From JARFQH01 sp963825595 (GTDB taxonomy: Bacteria > Desulfobacterota > Desulfobacteria > Desulfobacterales > SG8-13), in assembly GCA_963825595.1 (NCBI GenBank), contig CAWGUE010000018.1, positions 19,132-83,131 of the forward strand: a stretch of 64,000 nt of DNA, in the 5' to 3' direction. The translations under genes and the position numbers were made by a program. Below, in pieces: positions 28,063 through 35,616 of the stretch (positions are counted from its first letter, which is position 1; each line of letters begins with the position of its first letter). The notes below the pieces were generated by a model, which saw only the letters and a list, made by a program, of their open reading frames with translations, ran no database searches and had not been told where the DNA came from.

Positions 28063-29333
28063 GACGCTATGACTTCCTGACCGCCAAGATAGGGTCGTAC
28101 GGCCTCCGGTACCACGATGGTGCCATCGTGCTGCTGATAATTCTCCAGTATTGCGGCCACAGTTCTTCCGACCGCCAATCCCGAACCGTTCAAGGTGTGA
28201 ATGAGATCGGTGCCCTTCTTGCCTTTATGCCGAAGCCGGATATTCGCCCGGCGGGATTGGAAATTTTCACAGTTGGAGCAGGAAGAAATTTCACGGTAAG
28301 TATTCTGTGCGGGCATCCAAACTTCGATGTCATAGGTTTTTGCCGCTGCAAAACCCAAGTCGCCGGTGCAAAGGGTGACAACCCGATAGGGGAGTGCCAG
28401 CCGTTGAAGAACGGCTTCGGCATTACTTAACATTTTCTCGAGTTCATCGTAAGACGTCTTCGGCTCGGCCAGCTTGACCATTTCCACCTTATTGAATTGG
28501 TGCTGGCGAATGAGTCCCCGGGTGTCCTTGCCGTATGACCCTGCTTCAGATCTGAAGCAGGGTGAGTAGGCTGTGTAATAGATCGGCAGTTGGTCTACGT
28601 CCAGGATTTCACCCTGGTGAATATTGGTGAGCGGGACTTCGGCGGTTGGAATCATAAAGTATTCCCAACCTTCTAACTTGAATAAATCATGCTCGAATTT
28701 GGGCAACTGACCGGTATGGGTCATACTCTGCCGATTGACGGCAAAAGGGGGAAGTACCTCTGTATAGCCGTGTTCTGAAACATGCATGTCGAGCATCAAA
28801 TTTATCAACGCTCGCTCCAGCCGGGCACCGAGACCTAAGTACAAGGGGAACCTTGCACCCGTTATTTTGGATGCCCGCTCAAAGTCGAGAATACCGAGAC
28901 GAGTGCCCAGATCCCAGTGGGCCTGCGGTTTAAATTCGAATTGAGGCGGGGTTCCCACCCGTTTGAGTATTGGGTTATCGTTGGCGTCCTTTCCTTCGGG
29001 TACTGAGGCGTGCGGAATATTGGGTATTTCCATCAGTATGTTATTGACCGTTTCTTCATGAAGGGCCAGCGATGACTCCAACGTCTTGATTCTTGCGGCG
29101 ACCTCGCGCATATCCGCCACACGGTCTTGTGCATCGGCACCCTCTTTTTTCAGTTCGGCGATTCGATTCGACACCACATTGCGTTTGTGTCGCAACTCCT
29201 CAAGTTCGAGGAGGACATCACGGCGGCGGTCGTCGGCGGCTTCAAGCGCGGAGAGATCGAGGCTAGACTGACGGGTATTGAGCGCGCGTTTAATCTCGGA
29301 TAAATTCTGCCTCAGAAACTTGATTTCCAGCAT
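28059..29333 (-). CDS. serS: Seryl-tRNA synthetase
   Basis: Charges tRNA-Ser (and tRNA-Sec). The 424-residue product has the N-terminal coiled-coil arm (about 30-105), then class II motifs: motif 2 CFRSEAGSYGKDTRGLIRQH and motif 3 NGSGLAVGRTVAAILENYQ. Normal length. It is the first gene of the serS-thrC pair. Confidence 0.96.
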   Translation of the reverse strand: MLEIKFLRQNLSEIKRALNTRQSSLDLSALEAADDRRRDVLLELEELRHKRNVVSNRIAELKKEGADAQDRVADMREVAARIKTLESSLALHEETVNNILMEIPNIPHASVPEGKDANDNPILKRVGTPPQFEFKPQAHWDLGTRLGILDFERASKITGARFPLYLGLGARLERALINLMLDMHVSEHGYTEVLPPFAVNRQSMTHTGQLPKFEHDLFKLEGWEYFMIPTAEVPLTNIHQGEILDVDQLPIYYTAYSPCFRSEAGSYGKDTRGLIRQHQFNKVEMVKLAEPKTSYDELEKMLSNAEAVLQRLALPYRVVTLCTGDLGFAAAKTYDIEVWMPAQNTYREISSCSNCENFQSRRANIRLRHKGKKGTDLIHTLNGSGLAVGRTVAAILENYQQHDGTIVVPEAVRPYLGGQEVIAS

Positions 29334-29382
29334 ATCTGTACCTATATTTATTGTCGTTTTTTCGGTATGTTCCTGCTCAGAT

Positions 29383-29524
29383 AGAGGCCATAATGTTTTA
29401 CCGCTTGAAATTTAATTACGGCGGCAGCTGTGTATAACAGGATTTGGCAGGGCAGGGGTCCGGTTGCCAACGGCTGTCGGATACCGGCGAATAGCAGCAA
29501 ACCTCTAACATGGGGTTGCTATTT
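29383..29524 (+). ncRNA. Candidate structured RNA upstream of fthC (6S-like position)
   Basis: The 269-bp gap holds nested stems on the + strand: GGCAGCTG (29423-29430) with CGGCTGTC (29471-29478), enclosing TTGGCA (29444-29449) with TGCCAA (29465-29470). AGAGG near 29383 can pair with CCTCT near 29502, and AGCAAACC/GGGGTTGCT forms a 3' hairpin. 6S RNA is often encoded just before the 5-formyl-THF cyclo-ligase gene in other proteobacteria, so the position fits. I cannot confirm the 6S consensus by eye. Confidence 0.25.
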
Positions 29525-29602
29525 AGTCAATGATGAATACAGGTTGACGCAAGGCGGGTTAATATATAAAGTCAGTAGAATTTTTGTGAGGGGATAGCGT
29601 TT

Positions 29603-30190
29603 ATGGAAGAAATTCAGAAAAGCAAGGCTGATATTCGCAAAGAAATTGCCGCAGCAATAGGTAAACTTTCCAAAAACACGCTTGGCGAAAAAACAAAGCG
29701 GATTGAAGAACGCCTTTTCGATTTTGCCAACTTCCTCGAAGCAAAAATCGCTTTGATGTACATTGACAATCCGAACGAGGTCCAATCCGAGGATATCATT
29801 AAGCGGACTTTTGACCTCGACAAGATCGTTGTTTTACCGCTGATTAATGCCGGATCCAAGAAATTCAAACTTTACAAAATTGATGATTTTGGTAATGATC
29901 TGATTCCAGGTGAGTCACGCGTCCTGCGACCGGATCCGGAAAAATGCCGTGCCGTGCCGATCGATTGTATCGATATCGCAATTGTACCCGGAATTGCGTT
30001 CGACGAAAAAGGCGGGCGAATCGGATCAGGCGATGGATATTACGACCGGCTCATCCCACACCTACCGATTACCACACGAAAAGTGGCCTTGGCTTTAGAC
30101 GATCAGATCATCCCTATGGTACCGGTTGAATCGCACGACAAGTACGTGGACATCATTATTACCGACAAGCGAATTATATACAAGATATGA
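29603..30190 (+). CDS. fthC: 5-formyltetrahydrofolate cyclo-ligase
   Basis: Converts 5-formyl-THF to 5,10-methenyl-THF using ATP, so returning this storage form to the one-carbon pool. The 195-residue product has the C-terminal signature RIGSGDGYYDRLIPHL and the IAIVPGIAFDEKGG block before it. GAGGGG lies nine bases upstream of ATG. It is alone between two gaps of about 270 and 350 bp. Confidence 0.93.
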   Translation: MEEIQKSKADIRKEIAAAIGKLSKNTLGEKTKRIEERLFDFANFLEAKIALMYIDNPNEVQSEDIIKRTFDLDKIVVLPLINAGSKKFKLYKIDDFGNDLIPGESRVLRPDPEKCRAVPIDCIDIAIVPGIAFDEKGGRIGSGDGYYDRLIPHLPITTRKVALALDDQIIPMVPVESHDKYVDIIITDKRIIYKI

Positions 30191-30544
30191 GTTGCTCTGC
30201 CGGCGCCATGATCTGTGGCCGAAAACGATCGGTTCAATTCCGACCATATTTTCAACACCCTTTTACCGCATCCTGCGGGCGATTGGTTGTCCTGCAATCT
30301 CTTAACGACGTCCTGCCTTCGATCAGGTGGGAATCGATATTCTTGACCTAAACTAACGGAACTGATAGGAAAAATTCCGACAATCGCCCTACTACGGATG
30401 GACCACCGAGTCAATGCGCCGATGCCAATAGCAGATGGCGTGAACCTCCCTGGGCCCTGGTATATAAGCGGGGCAATTTCGAGTGCCTGCTGGCTCTCCA
30501 TATCCAAAACAAGGCCCAAGTCGATCACCTGAGAAAAGAGTTTG
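30191..30544. other. 354-bp gap before pcm, no gene seen
   Basis: Both strands lack a convincing frame. Small hairpins occur (for example CGGAA/TTCCG near 30358-30378), but no known RNA was recognised. The sequence GGTTCAATTCCGACC near 30230 resembles a tRNA T-arm, but no other tRNA arm fits around it. Confidence 0.5.
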
Positions 30545-31237
30545 GTGATTGCAGAAACCATCGCCGAAGAGCGTATGATCGAAAAGGAATCGATTAAATA
30601 CGAACGCCAGCGCGAGGAAATGGTCAAGCGTCAAATTGAAGGACGCGGCATCACCGATCCAAATGTGCTGGCAGCCATGCGTAAGGTCCCCCGCCACCTG
30701 TTCGTCAGTGAAGCCTTAAGGGATCAGTCTTATGGTGATTTCCCTCTTCCTATTGGCGAACAGCAAACCATTTCCCAACCATACATCGTCGCTGAAATGA
30801 CTCAGGCTTTGCAGATTTCGAAAGACGACCGCGTGCTTGAAATCGGTTCTGGTTCCGGCTATCAGGCCGCTATCCTGGCCGAAATCGCCTACAGGGTATA
30901 CACGATTGAGCGAATTCACTCGCTGTTGATCAAAACGCGCCGGCTTTTCGACCAGCTTCACTATCACAATATCATTACGCGCTATGGTGACGGTACCGTC
31001 GGCTGGGTTGAAGAAAGTCCTTTCGACGCCATTATCATTACCGCCGGGGCGCCGAAAATTCCAGATGCCCTCATTGCTCAGCTTGCCAATGGTGGGCGGA
31101 TGGTTGTCCCCGTGGGCGACCAGCACTCGCAGGAATTGATCAAGATTTATAAGGATGAAGAAGGGGTGCGTCGCTCCAACCTCGGCGGGTGTCGTTTTGT
31201 CAAACTGGTTGGTGAAGATGGATGGAGCGAACGCTAA
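30545..31237 (+). CDS. pcm: Protein-L-isoaspartate O-methyltransferase
   Basis: Repairs isoaspartyl residues in aged proteins with SAM. The protein carries the family line: MRKVPRHLFVSEALRDQSYG, then ISQPYIVAEMTQAL, the SAM loop VLEIGSGSGYQAAILAEI and VYTIERI. The start is uncertain: GTG 30545 follows AAAAGAG, while TTG 30542 and ATG 30575 (after GAAGAG) are also possible; none changes the domain. The yqaA gene starts on the next base after the stop. Confidence 0.93.
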   Translation: MIAETIAEERMIEKESIKYERQREEMVKRQIEGRGITDPNVLAAMRKVPRHLFVSEALRDQSYGDFPLPIGEQQTISQPYIVAEMTQALQISKDDRVLEIGSGSGYQAAILAEIAYRVYTIERIHSLLIKTRRLFDQLHYHNIITRYGDGTVGWVEESPFDAIIITAGAPKIPDALIAQLANGGRMVVPVGDQHSQELIKIYKDEEGVRRSNLGGCRFVKLVGEDGWSER

Positions 31238-31819
31238 ATGTTCAGAAAACTCTACGACTGGGTGTTGCATTGGGCTGAAACACCTTACGGTTCATGGGCG
31301 CTTTTCCTGCTGGCATTCAGTGAATCCTCCTTTTTCCCTATTCCACCGGATGTTCTTCTAATCGCCCTTGCGGTTGCCGTACCACGCAAGGCAATGCGGT
31401 TCGCACTCATTTGTTCGGTAGGCTCGGTTCTGGGAGGCTGTTTTGGTTATCTGATCGGCTGGCAATTCATGGGCAGTATTGGAGCAAAAATCGTCGTATT
31501 CTATGGTTTGGACGACAAAGTCGACTACATCGGCAATCTTTACAGGAACTACGATGCCTGGGCGATTGGGATCGCCGGGTTCACTCCGATCCCGTACAAG
31601 GTGTTCACAATCGCCGCCGGGATGTTTAAAATCAATTTTGCCGTATTTATCGTCGCTTCCTTCATATCACGCTCGGCGCGATTCTTCCTCGTCGGTGGTC
31701 TCATCTACCTCTTCGGTCCCCGTATCCAGCTTTTTATCGAAAAATATTTCAACATTCTGGCCGTGGCCTTTACCATCCTGTTGATTACGGGATTCGTTGT
31801 TATCAAACATTTTTTCTAA
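31238..31819 (+). CDS. YqaA-type VTT-domain (DedA-like) membrane protein
   Basis: A 193-residue inner-membrane protein with about five hydrophobic segments. It has the VTT signatures: SESSFFPIPPDVLLIALAV, GSVLGGCFGYLIGW, and IAGFTPIPYKVFTIAAGMFK with the conserved Pro-rich re-entrant motif. Members of the DedA superfamily work in lipid carrier recycling; the YqaA branch has no fixed function. It follows pcm directly, and its stop overlaps the end of the convergent LysR gene by four bases. Confidence 0.85.
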   Translation: MFRKLYDWVLHWAETPYGSWALFLLAFSESSFFPIPPDVLLIALAVAVPRKAMRFALICSVGSVLGGCFGYLIGWQFMGSIGAKIVVFYGLDDKVDYIGNLYRNYDAWAIGIAGFTPIPYKVFTIAAGMFKINFAVFIVASFISRSARFFLVGGLIYLFGPRIQLFIEKYFNILAVAFTILLITGFVVIKHFF

Positions 31820-32736
31820 ACGCCGGTTCCCGTTGATTTGCTGGTCGACAGCCCACCGGGCAGGTAAGCCATAAAGGCCTCTCCGGGAGGGGATAGACTG
31901 CGGTGCTTGTGCCGGGTGAAATAGAAGTGGCGCTTGAGGTTCAGGCCATTGATCCTCAGCGCTTTGAGCGTTCCGGATTTCAGTTCGTCGGCAACCGCGA
32001 TCGGGGAGACAATCGAAAGACCGATGTCGTTTTTTATCCCCTGCACGACAGATTCAGTGCTCCCGAGTTCTGATACGATATTGAAGTGCTCAAAGGAGTG
32101 TCCGCTTTTCTGCAGATTGTTCTGAATTGAATTTAACGTACCGGAACCCGATTCCCTTACAATGAATGGCTCCCGGAGCAGCGACTCAAGATCGATGCTG
32201 CGTCTGTTGCTCCATTTGTGATTACGGGGGACAACCAGACGCATTTCATCCTCCAAGAGGACTTTTTGCTCCAATTGATTGTCTGAAATGCGAGCGCCCA
32301 CAACCCCCAATTCAATTTTTCCCGACAGAATGTCGGCAATGACTTTACCGGTGCCCCCGACTCGCAAGGAAACGAATACTTTCGGGTACTTCTTGAGGAA
32401 ACCGGCGATCAGCTGCGGTAGCAGGTAGCCACCGGGGATGGTGCTACCCCCGACGATCAAATTGCCTTCGACAGAATCCCTGAATTGCCTGAGCGCATCT
32501 TCGGTTTCGGCCCGCAATTCGATCAACCGCTGGGCATAGTGGTATAAGAGTTCGCCTTCCTTGGTGGGAACGGCCTCCTTGGCCAATCGGTCGATCAATC
32601 GGCAACCGAAATGATTCTCAAGATCCTTGATATGACTGCTGACGGTCGGTTGAGAAAGGTGGGCCAGTTTTCCCGCTTTGGAAAAACTTCGCTGCTCGAC
32701 GACTTTGCAATAAATGTTAAGCTGCCAGAGATCCAT
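31816..32736 (-). CDS. LysR-family transcriptional regulator
   Basis: A 306-residue regulator: N-terminal HTH (SFSKAGKLAHLSQPTVSSHI, about 19-38) and a substrate-binding domain from about 90. It looks like the CysB-like subgroup that some databases label selenium metabolism-associated in Desulfobacterota, with GNLIVGGSTIPGGYLLPQL; that finer label is from memory and not tested. Its target is unknown because it converges on yqaA and reads away from coaD by only 72 bp on the same strand. Confidence 0.85.
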   Translation of the reverse strand: MDLWQLNIYCKVVEQRSFSKAGKLAHLSQPTVSSHIKDLENHFGCRLIDRLAKEAVPTKEGELLYHYAQRLIELRAETEDALRQFRDSVEGNLIVGGSTIPGGYLLPQLIAGFLKKYPKVFVSLRVGGTGKVIADILSGKIELGVVGARISDNQLEQKVLLEDEMRLVVPRNHKWSNRRSIDLESLLREPFIVRESGSGTLNSIQNNLQKSGHSFEHFNIVSELGSTESVVQGIKNDIGLSIVSPIAVADELKSGTLKALRINGLNLKRHFYFTRHKHRSLSPPGEAFMAYLPGGLSTSKSTGTGV

Positions 32737-32808
32737 TGCGTAAGCAAGCGTTAAGGGAGGGCTGAGGCATAGGACGGTTCGTCGGCACCCCGGTTATCAC
32801 GGTGTGGA

Positions 32809-33291
32809 CTATTTTTTAAATTTCTCTTTTATCTTTTTCAAGACCATCGGAGGTACCATACCCTCAATGTTACCGCCGAACCGGGCGGCTTCTTTAATAA
32901 TCGAGGAGCTGGTGAAGATCCAACGGAGGCCTGTCATCAAAAAAACAGTTTGAATTTCACGGTTGAGTCGGCGGTTCATCAGGGCCATCTGGAATTCGTA
33001 CTCAAAATCAGAAACAGCCCGCATGCCGCGCAGAATCGCGTTGGCCTTGCGTTTCGCCGCATAGTCCACCAGGAGACCGTCAAAGCGATCAACCTCGATA
33101 TTTGACAACCCCTTCATGCTCATCTGCAGCATATCCAACCGTTCCTCAACGGAGAACAGCGTTTCCTTGCCGGGGTTGTACAATATGGTGACTATGATCT
33201 TGTCGAACAGCTTCAAGCCGCGCCTGACGATGTCCAAGTGCCCGTTTGTTACCGGATCGAAGGATCCCGGATATATCGCAACCTTTCCCAT
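32809..33291 (-). CDS. coaD: Phosphopantetheine adenylyltransferase
   Basis: Makes dephospho-CoA from 4'-phosphopantetheine and ATP. The 160-residue product has the nucleotidyltransferase motif YPGSFDPVTNGHLDIVRRG and the C-terminal FTSSSIIKEAARFGG (usual SSS-x-x-[RK]-E motif). I chose ATG 33291; the GTG at 33303 is in frame and adds four residues. It lies 85 bp after rsmD, an arrangement found in many bacteria. Confidence 0.95.
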   Translation of the reverse strand: MGKVAIYPGSFDPVTNGHLDIVRRGLKLFDKIIVTILYNPGKETLFSVEERLDMLQMSMKGLSNIEVDRFDGLLVDYAAKRKANAILRGMRAVSDFEYEFQMALMNRRLNREIQTVFLMTGLRWIFTSSSIIKEAARFGGNIEGMVPPMVLKKIKEKFKK

Positions 33292-33376
33292 CGCAATGCC
33301 CACATCGTTAGAGTGATTCGAAACCGATACCAGCTACCGTAGTCGTGTCCGGGCCTGTAAAAGGAGCACTTCGCTT

Positions 33377-33931
33377 TTATAACACACATTCTAAAATTGA
33401 AACAAGGGATTTCCCGCAGCGTCTCTGGTCTTGGAGAACGAATTTGTTCAAATCGGCCGGTAGGGGTTCGAGGGGAGAATGCTCGACGACCAGGTGGCCG
33501 CCGGGTGCCAGAATGGGATGATTTTGAAGATGCTTCAGGCTGTACCCGACAAAATTCTTGTTGTAGGGCGGGTCCATGAAAGCGAGGTCAAACCGGCTCT
33601 CCGATATGTTGAGACAGTTGAGGTCGGCGGAGATATCCCAGCAAATGACACGTGAGCGGGTTTCGAGTCGACACATATTCAAATTGCGGGAGATGATGGA
33701 GATGGCGGACCGGCTGTTGTCGATGAAAACGGCGCAACGTGCGGCCCGGCTCAATGCTTCGATACCATAGGCACCCGTTCCGGCAAAAAGATCCAATACG
33801 ACGGCGTTCGGCACCCATCTGGCGATAATATTGAAGATCGATTCACGCAATCGGTCGGCCGTCGGACGTATCGCTTTACCCTTTATGGGCGACAACCTTC
33901 TGCCCCGCAATGTTCCCCCGATAACTCGCAA
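33377..33931 (-). CDS. rsmD: 16S rRNA (guanine-966-N2)-methyltransferase
   Basis: Methylates G966 of 16S rRNA during 30S assembly. The 184-residue product has MRVIGGTLRGRRL at the N-terminus, the SAM loop VLDLFAGTGAYGIEALSRAA and the catalytic FMDPPYNKN. It lies 33 bp downstream of the NtrX-like gene and upstream of coaD, all leftward. Confidence 0.95.
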   Translation of the reverse strand: MRVIGGTLRGRRLSPIKGKAIRPTADRLRESIFNIIARWVPNAVVLDLFAGTGAYGIEALSRAARCAVFIDNSRSAISIISRNLNMCRLETRSRVICWDISADLNCLNISESRFDLAFMDPPYNKNFVGYSLKHLQNHPILAPGGHLVVEHSPLEPLPADLNKFVLQDQRRCGKSLVSILECVL

Positions 33932-33964
33932 CTGACTATTTTCCTCGGCCGACAGTGTTTATTT

Positions 33965-35323
33965 TCACTCGATGATTTTCTTTATTTTTTTATAGAGGTA
34001 GCTACGCCCGACCCCGATCATTTCAGCGGTCCGGCTGATGTTATTCTTATTTTCTTTAAGTTTTTTCTGGATATATTCTCTTTCAAATTCCTTTTTTGCT
34101 TCTTTGAGGTTGTCAATTGAAAGGAGGCCGGACCCATTGCCCGTCAAATCAGAAGTGGTATCGGAACTGTATGCGTCCGGGAGGTCATCGATATCGATGA
34201 TATCTTTTTCAACCATGATGATCAGCCTTTCCACGAGATTCTTGAGCTCACGAACATTGCCCGGCCAAGGTGATCGGCGCAGCAGTTCGAGCGCGGCCGG
34301 CGTCATCTTTTTTTTCTTTTTTTGAGTTTGTTTGGCAAATTCCTCGAAAAAAATATCGACCAAGACCGGGATATCTTCCATTCGTTCTCTGAGGGCCGGA
34401 ACCTCGATCGGCACTACATTCAGGCGATAATATAATTCTTCTCGAAATTGACCGCTTTCGATTTCTTTTTCAAGTTCTTTGTTGGTGGCGGCAATGACAC
34501 GGACATCTACCGTAATGGTTCGACTGCCGCCCAGGCGGTTGAACTTCTGCTCTTCAAGCACCCGCAGCATTTTTGACTGTGTCCGTAAACTCATATCGCC
34601 GATTTCATCCAGAAAGATCGTTCCACTGTGGGCCAGTTCGAATTTACCCCTTTTCTTCATGGACGCCCCGGGGAATGCGCCTTTTTCATGACCGAAAAGT
34701 TCGCTTTCGATCAGTTCTTCGGGGATAGCCGCGCAGTTAACGGTTATTAAAGGCTGAGAAGCGCGTCGACTGAGTTGATGAATTGTGCGGGCCACAAGTT
34801 CCTTCCCTGTGCCGTTCTCACCTTTTATCAAGATCCACGTGTCGGTTGGTGCCGCCACGGCGACTTGTTTCTTGAGCTGCTGTATCGGGGGACTGTTGCC
34901 GCTGATGGAATTTTTTTCGATCATCTTCTTCCGCAGGTAGCGGTTCTCTTCTTCCAGCCGTCGAAAATTCAGGGCATTGTTGATCGCGACGATAACCTTG
35001 TCGATGGACAGCGGCTTTTCGATCAGATCATACGCCCCTATTTTGGTCGCCCTTACGGCTGTTTCGATCGTTCCGTGACCGGTGATGATGATGACCTGTA
35101 TGTATGGGTTGTTCTTCCGAATCTCCTGCAACGTATCGATACCGTCCAGACCGGGCATCCAGATATCGAGCAACACCAGATCGGGCGAATCTCTTTCGAT
35201 ATTTTTCAAAGCTTCGTATCCGTTTGATGCGGTGTGAACTTCGAACCCTTCGTCAGCCAGCAGTCCCCCGAGGGACTGGAGAATGGAGGGTTCATCATCA
35301 ACGATCAATATGGAAGGATTCAT
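33965..35323 (-). CDS. ntrX: NtrX-like sigma-54 response regulator with GAFPGA loop
   Basis: A 452-residue activator: receiver with phospho-Asp near residue 53 (LVLLDIWMPGLDG), AAA+ domain with GENGTGKE and LDEIGDMS, and a C-terminal Fis-type HTH (ISRTAEMIGVGRSYLYKKIK). Start at 35323 is preferred because AAGGA lies 9 bases upstream. The odd feature is the sigma-54 contact loop, GAFPGA instead of GAFTGA: codon 34670-34672 reads CCC on the coding strand. The rest of the ATPase is complete. It pairs with the NtrY-like kinase upstream, though 293 bp with an inverted-repeat element separate them. Confidence 0.9.
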   Translation of the reverse strand: MNPSILIVDDEPSILQSLGGLLADEGFEVHTASNGYEALKNIERDSPDLVLLDIWMPGLDGIDTLQEIRKNNPYIQVIIITGHGTIETAVRATKIGAYDLIEKPLSIDKVIVAINNALNFRRLEEENRYLRKKMIEKNSISGNSPPIQQLKKQVAVAAPTDTWILIKGENGTGKELVARTIHQLSRRASQPLITVNCAAIPEELIESELFGHEKGAFPGASMKKRGKFELAHSGTIFLDEIGDMSLRTQSKMLRVLEEQKFNRLGGSRTITVDVRVIAATNKELEKEIESGQFREELYYRLNVVPIEVPALRERMEDIPVLVDIFFEEFAKQTQKKKKKMTPAALELLRRSPWPGNVRELKNLVERLIIMVEKDIIDIDDLPDAYSSDTTSDLTGNGSGLLSIDNLKEAKKEFEREYIQKKLKENKNNISRTAEMIGVGRSYLYKKIKKIIE

Positions 35324-35397
35324 TGTCGGCATTCCTTACTGTTTGAGAGGGTGTCAAGCATCCCGGCCATCGGAAGGCGTTGTTTTTGGACTTGTTG

Positions 35398-35586
35398 ATA
35401 GAAGTGATTTCAAAACCCCATCTAACAACCAACCCGCCATAGGTTTACCCGCCTCAGGCGGGCGGACAAGTTGCGGAGTGGTGGTCCTCCTCAAAATACT
35501 CACATTCTTTCATGTATGCTGCATTTTTTCGTCGGCCCACGCCTTGCACTTGGGCGTGATCTGAGGTTTTGAAACCACTTCTACCG
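35398..35586. mobile_element. MITE-like element with about 20-bp terminal inverted repeats
   Basis: The left end TAGAAGTGATTTCAAAACC (35399-35417) and the right end GGTTTTGAAACCACTTCTA (about 35565-35583) are inverted repeats with one or two mismatches. The 145 bases inside are non-coding and include a palindromic core repeated elsewhere (separate entry). It fills most of the gap between the NtrY-like and NtrX-like genes. No transposase is in the window and no clear target duplication was found. Confidence 0.5.
35433..35470. repeat. Dispersed palindromic repeat, copy 1
   Basis: Contains GGTTTACCCGCCTCAGGCGG and then GCGGACAAG; CCCGCCT/AGGCGGG forms a hairpin. A near-identical copy is at 56286-56320. 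Confidence 0.6.
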
Positions 35587-35616
35587 AAAACTAAAACGTG
35601 ATACCCGGAGAGTCGA

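Noticed and set aside
30225..30245. tRNA T-arm-like GGTTCAATTCCGACC
   Set aside because: No anticodon or D-arm fits around it, so it is not a tRNA.
30392..30697. Leftward 101-codon frame overlapping pcm
   Set aside because: It is antisense to the conserved pcm start region and has no family pattern.
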